Assembly: GCF_000253115.1 (NCBI RefSeq)
Contig: NC_014145.1
Span: 62,001-126,000, forward strand
DNA: 64,000 nt
Origin: Thiomonas arsenitoxydans
GTDB lineage: Bacteria; Pseudomonadota; Gammaproteobacteria; Burkholderiales; Burkholderiaceae_C
Direction: 5' to 3'
Notes under the pieces: model-generated
Seen by the model: only the letters and a program-made list of their open reading frames with translations
Databases searched by the model: none
Told to the model about the DNA's origin: nothing
Translations under genes and position numbers: made by a program
In this document: piece after piece, positions 15,951-27,652 of the stretch
Position numbering within the stretch: the first letter of the stretch is position 1
Layout of the letters: each line of letters begins with the position of its first letter

Positions 15951-16933
15951 GCCAGCAAAAGCTGCTGCCGCCCCATCTCAACTTCGAGAATATCCTCATC
16001 CTCGGACAGGTCGGGTGGCGGGAGCCGATTGGCCTCCTCAACGAGATTTCCAGCGCTAATCACCAGCGCCTCTTCCATTTCGCTACGCAGGCTTTCGGTC
16101 GAGCCGACGTGATAGAAGTGGCTGAACGTCTCCATGTGGAAACGTCCAAAGTGCGCCTCCAGATGGGCGTTCTCGCGATACTGGTTGCCCTTCCACATGG
16201 AATATGCAAAACCCGAAGGCAACGCTTTGATGGCATCCGACAATTCGTCAGCCTCTTGTTCAGACCACTTGTTGTAGTAGTCCGCATGCCGACCGATGTA
16301 CGGTGGGTCTAGATACACGAAATCGTCAGCGGACGCCTGTGCCAGGGTTTCCCGCCACGGCTGGCATTTGAAAACCCATTCTTTGCCATGCATGACCTTA
16401 GCAGCCCAGGAAACCTGGTTACAAATTTTTGTGATGAGGGCTTGTCGGAATCGCTCTGGCTTGCGGCAGAAGGGCACGTTGAAGCCGCCCTTTTTGTTGA
16501 ACCGCATGATTCCGTTGAAACAACTGCGGTTCAAGAATACCAAGTCCAAAGGACTCTTGTGCTCATTGAACCGCTTCCGAATCTCATAAAAGTGGTCCTC
16601 CCCGACAGCTAGCAGCTTCGCCCCCTCCTCCTCAAGGAACGCTCGAACTGACATGGAGGTTATATCCCCTCTTTGTACACCCTGGTAGAAGCGGACAAGG
16701 TGCTCGTTCGTGTCACAAAGGAGTGCACGCGGTGGCGCTATGTTGAGAGCGACCGCCCCGGAGCCCATGAAGGGCTCAATCCACCTACCTTGACCATGCC
16801 AATTGATTGCGTCGGCTATCCACGGCACGAGCTTTGTCTTGATGCCTTGAATCTTGATGGGGGGAGCTTTTGCTCTAATGCGGCGAGGTAAGAAGTCGGC
16901 CATTTCATTTTTCACGATATTACTCCCATCCAT
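15947..16933 (-). CDS. EcoRV-like DNA adenine N6-methyltransferase
   Basis: A 328-residue D12-class (Dam-like) adenine methylase. The SAM-binding motif is FMGSGAVALN (near residue 55) and the catalytic motif DPPYIGRHADYYNKW (near residue 203). Stretches IQGIKTKLVPWI, CDTNEHLVRFY, LNRSCFNGIMRFNKKGGFN and HFYHVGST parallel M.EcoRV, so it should methylate the GATATC-type site. The N-terminus is about 15-30 residues longer than M.EcoRV; a GTG at 16915 behind GGGAGT, or the ATG at 16903, may be the real start. It follows the small coiled-coil gene by 40 bases on the same strand, so it is probably read with the recombinase operon. It converges tail-to-tail with the endonuclease gene. No disruption is seen. 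Confidence 0.9.
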   Translation of the reverse strand: MDGSNIVKNEMADFLPRRIRAKAPPIKIQGIKTKLVPWIADAINWHGQGRWIEPFMGSGAVALNIAPPRALLCDTNEHLVRFYQGVQRGDITSMSVRAFLEEEGAKLLAVGEDHFYEIRKRFNEHKSPLDLVFLNRSCFNGIMRFNKKGGFNVPFCRKPERFRQALITKICNQVSWAAKVMHGKEWVFKCQPWRETLAQASADDFVYLDPPYIGRHADYYNKWSEQEADELSDAIKALPSGFAYSMWKGNQYRENAHLEAHFGRFHMETFSHFYHVGSTESLRSEMEEALVISAGNLVEEANRLPPPDLSEDEDILEVEMGRQQLLLA

Positions 16934-16973
16934 GGGCTGCGCCCGCCATTCAGTACCCGCTGCTCGTTAGCCA

Positions 16974-17408
16974 TCACTTCACCACTTTCGAGCGGTCACG
17001 GTCTGGCTTCGGCAACGGCTTGTTCAACATGTCCATGGTGACACCCTTGCTTTCCGCGTTGAGTGCCCAAGTAACGAATTGCTCCAACAAAAGGCTGTTC
17101 TCTGCCTCTAACCGTTCGGCCTTCGCTTTGAACCGCTCAGCTTGCTCTATGGCCGCACGGACGCGCTCGTCGGTAGGAGTCCCGCGCGATACAGGAAGGG
17201 TCCCCTTCAGGGCATCCTTGCGGTGCGCAAAGGCGTTGGCCACTTCGGGATAGCTGGCCAAGGTGAAGCGGGAGTACCGATAGCCCCAAGCTGCCTCCAG
17301 GCTGTCCAGCAGAAGGTCCCACGTCAGCTTGCCTCTCCAAGTGTCGAGCGTGTCGAGGGCCGTGGCAATGTGTTCCTGAGTCAGGTCAGGTGCACGATAC
17401 TTCTTCAT
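16974..17408 (-). CDS. small coiled-coil protein of the recombinase operon (TnpC/GmtX-like position)
   Basis: A 144-residue protein without a recognised domain. The N-terminal half (TQEHIATALDTLDTWRGKLTW) looks like a small helical DNA-binding region; residues about 85-115 (ERVRAAIEQAERFKAKAERL, EAENSLLLEQ) form a clear coiled coil; the tail is basic. Its ATG overlaps the stop of the 669-residue recombinase (ATGA at 17405-17408). The same place and size are taken by TnpC in Tn554-type transposons and by the third small protein in other multi-recombinase modules, so an accessory role in recombination is inferred. Confidence 0.6.
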   Translation of the reverse strand: MKKYRAPDLTQEHIATALDTLDTWRGKLTWDLLLDSLEAAWGYRYSRFTLASYPEVANAFAHRKDALKGTLPVSRGTPTDERVRAAIEQAERFKAKAERLEAENSLLLEQFVTWALNAESKGVTMDMLNKPLPKPDRDRSKVVK

Positions 17409-19414
17409 AGCAATGCCTGCTTCTTGCGCCCCTTGAGGACACGGATGGGTTTCACGTTATCGGCGGTGATGAGGGGCGCGCTGGAAACATCCAGCCGGAT
17501 ACGGGCACCCGTAGGTACTTCAGGGTTCTCCAAGATGGAGAGCAGCAGGGTGACCCGCTCCAAGGTCGTGGCTTGATGCCTGACCCAGGCATCAGCGCCG
17601 TATTCTTCGTCGCTCAGAGCTGCCTTGGCTTGCTTCAGCAGATATTCGGTCTCGCTCTTGAGTTGCCGAAGATTTGCCTCCTTGTGCGCTTCACCTTTGA
17701 CGCATTCCTGCTCTTGGCAGTTGATGCAGTCGCGATACATCTGACACGGCTCGCTCGCGAAATTGTGACGGCACCAGCCATATTCCGTCGTGTGCGCAGC
17801 GGTGAGCCCGAGCCCCTTGAATTCGCTGCGCATCATCAAGTTCCGCCCTGAGACATCAACCGGCTCAAGCTCCGACGTGAAACCAGCTTTCAGTGCTTGG
17901 CTGATTGGCGCTTGCACCTCCTCCGAGGACATGTGGTCGTAGTGCCGGTTTTGCTTGACGTCCTTACGCCCTGAGAAAATTGCGATTTCCGTGCTACTTA
18001 AGCCCCCCATCTGAGCTAGCGTGTTCAGGTAGTGGCGCAGGCTGTGGCTGTTGAGCTCAATCGGAGAGCCATCGTCCTCGGTGTAGTCGAATGCTTTGAA
18101 GATGGAGCGTCGACCTTCCCGAGTCCCGAACCGGCTTGTGATGGCCTCGTAGTCGACGCTGTTGAACATGCACAGGTAAGTCGCCCTGATGGCGTGCATC
18201 TCGTTCGTCCGAATGACCGCGATGGCATCCATGCATCGGAGCTCGGGCGCACCAGGCATGAACGGAAAGGTCGCCGGCAGCATGCCGAGGATGGCGCGCT
18301 CCACATCGTCGAAGAGGTATCCGATTCGCCGGCCTTCTAGCGGCTGTCTTTCAAGCTCGTGCCGATTCGCCCAGGCGTTCGCCTGACTCTCGGAGTCCTT
18401 GTCCCCCCAAAGCACCAGTGCGACATCACTCAGGGTCAACACGCGCTGGCCCCGAAGATGTGCTGCGCCCTCGTGGAGGAACAGCTTGGTCGGGTTGGCC
18501 GTGTACCAGGTCGCGAGCTCGTGGGCTGGGGCCGACACCCGAATCAAGTTGTCTACCGCCTCGCGAGCGACGCCGGCCATGTCGGAAGGCAGCCACTTGG
18601 TAGTGTTCTCAAACCCTTTAGAGCCAGCCCAGCGAAGCCCCAACTTGCCCCTGAACTCGCCGTCGCCGTCCACAAGACAGTCGCGCCGCAACCGCAGAAC
18701 CTCGTTGATGCGCTCAGGGGCGCACACCATCAGGGCGGTCATGCTGGAGGTTATGACGTCCGGCGGGTCAATGGCTAGGTGAAATATGCCAGCCAGAGCG
18801 CGCAGCGCCGCCGCCGACGGCAGCTTCCCCTTCCGGGCTTCGAGAGCCTCTTTGGATATGCGGGAATCCATCTCCTGTGGCTTCTTCATCCCGTGCTTCC
18901 ATCGCTGGCGCAGAGAGATGAACTGCTTGGAGGCCATGAACTCGCTGATGTATTCCAACTGGCCAGCTATGCGGTACGCCACCGATGGCGACACCTGCTG
19001 CTTGGCCAGCGCCACTGCCGTGTCCAACACGACTGGGTCTACGGCAGTCGGTCGTGACCCCTTTGACTGCTGGCGTAGCGCCGCTTCAAGGCATCGCAGC
19101 GCGGCAATCCGCGTGCCTTGCGACGTCACTGGCCGCTTGTCTTGTAAGTAAATGACAGCCGCCTTGGCGAAGTTCAAGAATGGCTCTGGCAGGCTCGGCT
19201 CCGGCTTGTTGCCACTCGCAGCTTCTAGTGTGCTGAAGACAACCCGATTCGCCTTGTTTTGCCCCTTCAGGAAGCCGTCGTCCCACGCATTTTTGTCGAA
19301 CTGCCGATGCGCGCCCATGACTTCGGATAGCCGGCATAGCTCAACGAACGCTTCAAGGTTAGCGTGAGGCTCAAGCTCGGCCCGGGGCGTGAAGTGAAGA
19401 ACAGGTGCGTTCAC
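17405..19414 (-). CDS. large tyrosine recombinase with zinc-ribbon-like C-terminus
   Basis: A 669-residue tyrosine recombinase. Catalytic signatures are APERINEVLRLRRDCL (first Arg, near residue 230), HSLRHYLNTLAQ (His-x-x-Arg) and the nucleophile region RKDVKQNRHYDH. After the core comes a Cys-rich segment (WCRHNFASEPCQMYRD, CINCQEQEC) that may bind zinc, then a long helix to about residue 625 (LRQLKSETEYLLKQAKAALS). The architecture resembles TnpB of Tn554-type elements (about 630 residues). It overlaps both neighbours by 4 bases, showing strict translational coupling. It should act with the other two recombinases in excision and integration of the island. Confidence 0.8.
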   Translation of the reverse strand: MNAPVLHFTPRAELEPHANLEAFVELCRLSEVMGAHRQFDKNAWDDGFLKGQNKANRVVFSTLEAASGNKPEPSLPEPFLNFAKAAVIYLQDKRPVTSQGTRIAALRCLEAALRQQSKGSRPTAVDPVVLDTAVALAKQQVSPSVAYRIAGQLEYISEFMASKQFISLRQRWKHGMKKPQEMDSRISKEALEARKGKLPSAAALRALAGIFHLAIDPPDVITSSMTALMVCAPERINEVLRLRRDCLVDGDGEFRGKLGLRWAGSKGFENTTKWLPSDMAGVAREAVDNLIRVSAPAHELATWYTANPTKLFLHEGAAHLRGQRVLTLSDVALVLWGDKDSESQANAWANRHELERQPLEGRRIGYLFDDVERAILGMLPATFPFMPGAPELRCMDAIAVIRTNEMHAIRATYLCMFNSVDYEAITSRFGTREGRRSIFKAFDYTEDDGSPIELNSHSLRHYLNTLAQMGGLSSTEIAIFSGRKDVKQNRHYDHMSSEEVQAPISQALKAGFTSELEPVDVSGRNLMMRSEFKGLGLTAAHTTEYGWCRHNFASEPCQMYRDCINCQEQECVKGEAHKEANLRQLKSETEYLLKQAKAALSDEEYGADAWVRHQATTLERVTLLLSILENPEVPTGARIRLDVSSAPLITADNVKPIRVLKGRKKQALL

Positions 19415-20943
19415 GCTGCCCCCTCTTCACGACCTCGCTGCGACCAGATTTGCGCGCACAGCGAGATGACTTCCCTGACGGCCCGGATGGGCTCGTCATT
19501 CACGGCCGCCATGCGGTCATCCGATGTCCACTTCTGGCGCTCTGCTTCGAGTCGATGCAGCACCTTCTCGTGCGGTGCATCGAGCCAAGGCTCGAACCGG
19601 AAGCTGGAGTAGCAAGCCACCGGCTTGTTGAAGCCACATCCGGCACCCTTACCAGCACAGCTGCCCAGTCCCTCTGTAGTAATACGGAAATCGTGAATGC
19701 GGCTCCCGGGGGCGCCCCGGTGAGTGCTGTGAGCCTCGTCCTCCACCACCTGCCCCTTGAAGGCTTGGGCGAGTGGCGCTAGGAACTTGCTCAGCGCCTT
19801 ATCGTAGCTCTCGATAATCTTCGGCGATGCAGAGACATAGCACTCAACATTCTGGAGGTCCGCATGGCCGAGACGCTCCGCGATGACCAGCTTGCTGGCC
19901 CCCTCTTCCGCCATCCGAGTCCCGAAGGTATACCGGAACCGTTGCGGGACGATGTGCATTGGCGCGAAGTCGAGCCTCGCAGTCGGAGGAGCAATTTCTC
20001 GGAGCAGCTGTATGAACCACTGAGAGAGGGTATGCGGCGTGCAGTGCCCAAAGAACAGGTCCGACTCGGCGCGAATCTGTCTTCTAGGTCCTCGGGGCAT
20101 TACGAGGTCAGATGAGAAAAAAGGGCTGTTCTCCGTTTTTCCGGACGCCAACAACTCGTCGCGATGCGCCAGGATGAGTTGCGAAGTCTGAGCAGAGATG
20201 TCGAAGGGCACGAAGCTCGCCCGCGCGTGGTCCTGCCCGGTCTTGACCTGGGGCAGCTTCAGAGTCGAACCTTTGGGGTCGAAGTCGCACAGTTTGAGAG
20301 AGGCGTACTGTGAGATTCGACCGCCGCAAGCCAATAGCAATCTCGTCAGCAGCAACGTCCACAGTGGCAGTTCTCCTCGGCCATAGGCGGCGTCCGCGGC
20401 TGAGTACAATGCGGTGTACTCATCCTCGCTGAAGGGCCCCTTGACGGAGTCTCGCGTCCGCACGGCGTCCCCCTTGGTGTTTCCCGGCTTTCTGTGCTCT
20501 CGGAGGTACGCAGCGCAATCTGCCGTTACGCCTGGTAGCCGGAGTTCAACCCACTTCTGGAGCAGCCCATTGAGTGTGCCGAGGCGCCATTTTTCGTTGG
20601 GGCGCAAGGTAGCCGCATAGTTCGCGACTGCTTGTTCGTCAATCACCCAGGACGCACGCCGTGGGGAGTTGTCGATAAAGTGGATGAACGCCCGAAAAAG
20701 ATTATCCACGTGACTCGAGGAATGGCCCCGAACGTAGGGCAAAAGTGCTGCTTTCAGGGATGGCTTGTATGCCTCTGCTCCAGCAATTAGCTGCCCAAAA
20801 TCGAGCCTAGCGATAAACGGACCGTCAGACCACTCCCATACATTCAAGCGGGGGTCAAAGGTCGAGCCTGAACGCGTGATGACACGCTCGGGCACCGTTT
20901 GCACGAGAGCATAGGACTTCAACTCAATGGCCAGAGACATCAA
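19411..20943 (-). CDS. second tyrosine recombinase, atypical active site
   Basis: A 510-residue protein of the tyrosine recombinase fold. The first catalytic Arg is in LLACGGRISQYASLK (near residue 210); the box II region reads IVPQRFRYTFGTRMAEEG, where the usual His of His-x-x-Arg is replaced by Gln; the candidate nucleophile Tyr lies in LQNVECYVSASP. A Cys-containing stretch CAGKGAGCGFNKPVACY (near residue 440) follows, and a C-terminal helical extension completes the protein. The start overlaps the upstream recombinase gene by 20 bases and the end overlaps the next by 4. The Gln substitution may be tolerated or may indicate a structural role in a recombinase assembly. Confidence 0.78.
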   Translation of the reverse strand: MMSLAIELKSYALVQTVPERVITRSGSTFDPRLNVWEWSDGPFIARLDFGQLIAGAEAYKPSLKAALLPYVRGHSSSHVDNLFRAFIHFIDNSPRRASWVIDEQAVANYAATLRPNEKWRLGTLNGLLQKWVELRLPGVTADCAAYLREHRKPGNTKGDAVRTRDSVKGPFSEDEYTALYSAADAAYGRGELPLWTLLLTRLLLACGGRISQYASLKLCDFDPKGSTLKLPQVKTGQDHARASFVPFDISAQTSQLILAHRDELLASGKTENSPFFSSDLVMPRGPRRQIRAESDLFFGHCTPHTLSQWFIQLLREIAPPTARLDFAPMHIVPQRFRYTFGTRMAEEGASKLVIAERLGHADLQNVECYVSASPKIIESYDKALSKFLAPLAQAFKGQVVEDEAHSTHRGAPGSRIHDFRITTEGLGSCAGKGAGCGFNKPVACYSSFRFEPWLDAPHEKVLHRLEAERQKWTSDDRMAAVNDEPIRAVREVISLCAQIWSQRGREEGAA

Positions 20944-22180
20944 GGTCCTCCTGCAGCTTCAGTGCGATTGCACGCCCCTTGCGCCGCGTGTGGCGACGTG
21001 TGTAGTTGCGCGCCGACTGTGAGTTTTCTGTCCAGCCTTGCTGCTCGTTGCGAGCCCGCGCCTCCTCGATTTCGGATATGCCCATCTCGTCGGCCTGCTC
21101 GGAGAAGCGCTCATTCCACGTATGTCGCATGACATGGCTGGTCAGCGTCACAGGAAGCCCTGGGCAAGCCGCGCGGAGTTGTTGGAACAGCTTCCCAATA
21201 CTCCGTGTAGATAGTGGCTTTCCATCCTGAGCAACGAACACCTGCGGGTGCCTGCGCGCCGCCCGAATGCGATAGCGCTCCACGTTAATGTGAGCCAGAA
21301 GTGCGCGCATGATGCCGGGAAGCAATTCGAGTTCGCGGTCGTTTGTCTTCGTGCCCACCGGGGTACGACGGGTGTCTTCCGATGCATCAGCGCGACGCAG
21401 GACACCCAGCTTCGACAACTGCTGTTTGATGTCGCTGATTTGCAGGCCAAGCAGTTCGCCACTGCGCATGCCCGTCGCGAGCAACAGCATGACAATCACC
21501 CAGTTCCGATGGCGAACAAAGCCCCGTTGCCAAGGGTTGTCTGGACTCTCCGGATGCACAACTCGGAGCAATCGGTCCTGGTCCTCCTTTGAGAGGCCCT
21601 CCCGAGCATCCATCTGAGCCCGCTTGGTCACCTTGGGAATCTGCGCCTTGAAGGCTTTCAGGGCCTCCACACTTTCCAAGTTGAGTTGGTGGCGCTGCTG
21701 CTGAGGAAGCCCCGCAGCGTAGTAGGTGGCAAGGAAGCCCAGGTAGTCCGCCATGTAGCGCATCCGGTTGGCGTGGTTGGCCTTACCCACGGCCTCCACC
21801 TCGACGGCGGCCTTGCTACGGCGCATCGGGATACTCTTGAGGTTGACCACCTGCTGTGTCGCTTCCTGCTCTTCCTCGTGAGCTAGCGCCTTCATGGGGT
21901 ACTGCGCGACATCAGCGAGCCGGGCCAACTCGGGCATCGTCAAGAACTGTCCGTTACGCAGGCGTCCGAGGACATCGAGTCGCGGCTTGGCGTCCAGTTC
22001 TCGGTGCAGCAACGCCAGGCATTGGCAAACGGCGTGAATGGTGTTCGCTGCGCGCCCTCGTTTGCGGAACTTTTGCAGGAACAAGGTCACCGCATGTACA
22101 GGAAGGCCATTCGGCCCCTTCAGTACAGAGTGATGTTCGCCGTTTTGAAACCTGAAGCGTTTTGCGATGTACCGCGGCAT
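20924..22180 (-). CDS. first tyrosine recombinase (integrase) of the operon
   Basis: A 418-residue site-specific recombinase with a complete active site: Arg in LATGMRSGELLGLQ (near residue 245), His-x-x-Arg in TSHVMRHTWNERF (near 350), and Tyr in QSARNYTRRHTRRKGR (near 395). The N-terminal part (AVTLFLQKFRKRGRAANTIH) resembles a core-binding SAM-like domain. It is the promoter-proximal gene of the leftward operon and starts about 70 bases inside the right edge of the island, next to the ssb terminator. TnpA of Tn554-type elements and the integrase of gamma-mobile-trio modules hold the same position. Confidence 0.85.
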   Translation of the reverse strand: MPRYIAKRFRFQNGEHHSVLKGPNGLPVHAVTLFLQKFRKRGRAANTIHAVCQCLALLHRELDAKPRLDVLGRLRNGQFLTMPELARLADVAQYPMKALAHEEEQEATQQVVNLKSIPMRRSKAAVEVEAVGKANHANRMRYMADYLGFLATYYAAGLPQQQRHQLNLESVEALKAFKAQIPKVTKRAQMDAREGLSKEDQDRLLRVVHPESPDNPWQRGFVRHRNWVIVMLLLATGMRSGELLGLQISDIKQQLSKLGVLRRADASEDTRRTPVGTKTNDRELELLPGIMRALLAHINVERYRIRAARRHPQVFVAQDGKPLSTRSIGKLFQQLRAACPGLPVTLTSHVMRHTWNERFSEQADEMGISEIEEARARNEQQGWTENSQSARNYTRRHTRRKGRAIALKLQEDLDVSGH

Positions 22181-22252
22181 CTATCCACCGTTCTTGCATG
22201 TTCGTAGTTGAGCCGATTTCCAAGTAGAACACAAAAACGGTGTGTTGATAAG

Positions 22253-22285
22253 AAAAAAGGCCCGCGTCCTCTCGAAGCGCGAGCC
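22253..22285 (-). terminator. Rho-independent terminator of ssb
   Basis: GGCCCGCG at 22259-22266 pairs with CGCGAGCC at 22278-22285 (one G-T pair); reading leftward the stem is followed by CCTTTTTTC (22252-22260 region). It lies 32 bases past the ssb stop and probably marks the chromosomal side of the island junction. Confidence 0.75.
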
Positions 22286-22316
22286 TGCAATCAACAAAAA
22301 GTCTACAAGGTGCTAT

Positions 22317-22814
22317 TTAGAACGGAATGTCGTCGTCCATGTCGCTGAAGTCGCTCGCCGGTTTGCTGGCGGCCGCGGCGGGGGCGCGGCTGGGGGCGGG
22401 GCGGCTGGGGGCGCGGCCTGAGTCGGCCTCGCGGTTGCGGCTGTAGCCTTCGTCGTCTGCACCGCCGCCGCCCCCGCCATCACGGCCGCCGAGCAGTTGC
22501 ATTTCTTCGGCGATGATTTCGGTGGTGTATTTTTCGACGCCGTCCTTGTCGGTCCACTTGCGGGTTTTCAGGCGGCCTTCCACATACACCGGGCGGCCTT
22601 TTTTGAGGTATTCGCCCGCGATTTCGGCGAGCTTGTCATAGAACACCACGCGGTGCCACTCGGTTTCCTCGCGCTTTTCGCCGCTGGATTTGTCTTTCCA
22701 GTTGCGCGACGTGGCGAGGGTGATGTTGCAGATGGCGGAGCCGCTGGGGGCGAAGCGGGTTTCGGGGTCGCGGCCGAGATTGCCGACGAGGATGACTTTG
22801 TTGACGGAGGCCAT
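22317..22814 (-). CDS. ssb: single-stranded DNA-binding protein
   Basis: A 165-residue SSB. The OB-fold starts [20 protein letters not shown], continues through [20 protein letters not shown], and is followed by a Gly/Pro/Ala-rich linker with GGGGGG and the acidic tip MDDDIPF that recruits replication and repair proteins. The frame is open further upstream, but the ATG at 22812-22814 matches the family start. It stands downstream of the MFS gene and uvrA cluster in the order common in betaproteobacteria. Confidence 0.95.
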   Translation of the reverse strand: MASVNKVILVGNLGRDPETRFAPSGSAICNITLATSRNWKDKSSGEKREETEWHRVVFYDKLAEIAGEYLKKGRPVYVEGRLKTRKWTDKDGVEKYTTEIIAEEMQLLGGRDGGGGGGADDEGYSRNREADSGRAPSRPAPSRAPAAAASKPASDFSDMDDDIPF

Positions 22815-22918
22815 GAGGTGTCCTGAATTGCGGCGTCCCGCGGGCTGCGGGACGATGGCGGCAAGCATAACGCCAGCCGCCGCCTCACTCGCGGCCGGGG
22901 TGAGGTGCGGCTAGGGGT

Positions 22919-24181
22919 TCAGGCGTTTTGCGGTTGCGCGGAGGCGGCGTCGGCCTCGGCGGGTTTGTGGCGATTGGGCGGAGGCTGGATGGTGAACGAC
23001 ACCAGCAGCCACAGCGCGGCCAGCGCGGCAGCGACAAAAAACACATCTTCGCTGCTGTATTGCGACAGCCATCCGCCCACCGCGCCACCGGCAAACAGGC
23101 CGAGCGATTGCCCGGTGTTGTACACGCCCATGGCCAGACCCTTGCGGTTGGCAGGCGCGGTGCGCGACACCAGCGAGGGCAGCAGCGCTTCCATCAGGTT
23201 GAAGGACAGAAAGAAAAAGAACAGCGCGGCGATGAGCGCCACGGGGTTTTTGTAGCCTGCGGCAAAGCCCAGCATGGTCAGCACCAGCAGGGCCACGCCG
23301 CCGACGAACACGGGTTTCATATAGCCGTATTTCTCGGCGTAGATGATGCCGGGAATGGATACGGCAAACGAAATCAGCGTGACGGGCAGATAGACCATCC
23401 AGTGGTGCAGCAGGGGAATGCCGGCGTATTTCACCAACGCCACCGGCACGACCACGAACATGCTGACCTGCAGAAAGTTGACGACAAAAATCGAGAGGTC
23501 GAGCTTGAGCAGCGCCGGGGTGAACACCGCCTTGGCCCAGTGGCCCTGCACCTCTTCGGAGTGCGTGGTCATGGGCACGTTGGGCACGACCCAGATGACC
23601 ACGGCAATGGCCAGTAGCGCAAGAATGCCGGTGAGGTCGAACATGCCGGGCACCGAGATGGCGTGATAGATGGGCGGGCCCAGCACCAGCGAGAGGATGA
23701 AGGAAAAGCCGATGGTCATGCCCACCATGGCCATGGCCTTTGTGCGGTGCTGGTCGCGGGTGGAGTCGGCAATCATGGCCGAGATGGCCGCCGAAATGGC
23801 CCCGGCGCCCTGAATGGCGCGGCCGATGATGATGAGGTAGAGGTTGTCGCTCGCTCCGGCGACGAATGAGCCGATGGCGAAAATCAGCAGTCCGAACACC
23901 ATCACCGGCTTGCGGCCGAAGCGGTCGCTGGCCACGCCGAAGGGGATCTGCAGCACCGCTTGCGTCAGGCCGTAGATGCCCAGCGCCAGACCGACGAGGA
24001 ATTTATCGTGTCCGTGGGGCAGATGCTCGGCGTAGATGGAAAACACCGGCAGGATGAAAAACAGCCCCAGCATGCGCAGGCCGTAGATCGACGCCAGCGT
24101 ACTGCTGGCGCGGCGCTCGGCGGGCGTCATGGCGTCCTTGGGGGCTGTGGTTTTGGTCGATCGGGAAGATTTGGAAGCCAT
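22919..24181 (-). CDS. major facilitator superfamily transporter
   Basis: An inner-membrane transporter of 420 residues with about twelve hydrophobic helices. The MFS signature between helices 2 and 3 reads GVASDRFGRKPVMV, and helix 4-5 contains GRAIQGAGAISAAISAMIAD. Family members of this kind are proton-driven exporters; the substrate cannot be read from the sequence. The start was placed at MASKSSRSTKT (24179-24181), because residues upstream lack similarity to a first helix. It is divergent from uvrA, and the ssb-MFS-uvrA arrangement is conserved in Burkholderiales. Confidence 0.85.
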   Translation of the reverse strand: MASKSSRSTKTTAPKDAMTPAERRASSTLASIYGLRMLGLFFILPVFSIYAEHLPHGHDKFLVGLALGIYGLTQAVLQIPFGVASDRFGRKPVMVFGLLIFAIGSFVAGASDNLYLIIIGRAIQGAGAISAAISAMIADSTRDQHRTKAMAMVGMTIGFSFILSLVLGPPIYHAISVPGMFDLTGILALLAIAVVIWVVPNVPMTTHSEEVQGHWAKAVFTPALLKLDLSIFVVNFLQVSMFVVVPVALVKYAGIPLLHHWMVYLPVTLISFAVSIPGIIYAEKYGYMKPVFVGGVALLVLTMLGFAAGYKNPVALIAALFFFFLSFNLMEALLPSLVSRTAPANRKGLAMGVYNTGQSLGLFAGGAVGGWLSQYSSEDVFFVAAALAALWLLVSFTIQPPPNRHKPAEADAASAQPQNA

Positions 24182-24442
24182 CGTCTGGAACTCTGGAGGG
24201 CCGCGCCACGGCGGGGCCTGAAACAAACAGGGCGATGCACAAGCGCTCGGCAAGATTTAAGCGACATTTTCGCTGAAACGCCGCCCAGATTCGTGACGGA
24301 CTCTGTCGAGAAGTGCCCGTGTTTACATACCGTTTCAGCAAAACCGGTGCCTGGCGCAATTTACTCGGCGTGAATTTCCCGGCTTCGCCTGAAGTGGCTT
24401 GGCGCTTTATAGTGTCAGGTTGACTTTTTTCCGCCCTCGCCC

Positions 24443-27319
<2,877 letters not shown>

Positions 27320-27388
27320 CACAAGGCGGCGGCAACGCTGTTACCTTGCGCCCATCGTCAAACGCCCTTGCGGGCAAAGGAGCGCGGC

Positions 27389-27628
27389 ATGGGACTTATC
27401 GGATTTTTAATCATCGGCCTGATCGCGGGCTGGCTGGCGGGCAAGATCACCAAAGGCAGCGGCTTTGGCGTGCTGGGCGATCTGGTGGTCGGCGTGGTCG
27501 GCGCCTTCATCGGCGGCTTTCTGTTCCGCCTGCTCGGCCTGTTTCCCGGCGGCGGCATGCTGCCCAGCCTGATCGTGGCCACCATCGGCGCCATCGTGCT
27601 GCTCTGGCTCATCCGGCTGGTGAAATGA
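27389..27628 (+). CDS. GlsB/YeaQ/YmgE family membrane protein
   Basis: A 79-residue, very hydrophobic protein with three helices and the glycine-rich pattern GWLAGKITKGSGFGVLGDL and GVVGAFIGGFLFR typical of transglycosylase-associated (GlsB/YeaQ/YmgE) proteins, small stress-linked inner-membrane proteins of unclear function. AAAGGAG at 27376-27382 supports the ATG at 27389. It follows uvrA by about 70 bases on the same strand. Confidence 0.88.
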   Translation: MGLIGFLIIGLIAGWLAGKITKGSGFGVLGDLVVGVVGAFIGGFLFRLLGLFPGGGMLPSLIVATIGAIVLLWLIRLVK

Positions 27629-27652
27629 GCCGGCAGCCCGGCGAAGCGCGGC

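Larger units (their letters stand above)
12010..22250. mobile_element. recombinase-borne restriction-modification island (boundaries approximate)
   Basis: The stretch between the hsdM remnant and the ssb terminator differs from its surroundings: lower GC, more mixed codon use, and cargo plus recombinase genes only. The recombinase operon starts at the right edge, as expected for an element whose integrase gene sits near one attachment end. I could not find matching terminal repeats, so both limits are estimates. The IS21 element is a later, nested insertion. Confidence 0.6.

Noticed and set aside
24182..24442. LexA (SOS) box upstream of uvrA
   Set aside because: No CTGT-N8-ACAG palindrome found in the divergent region.
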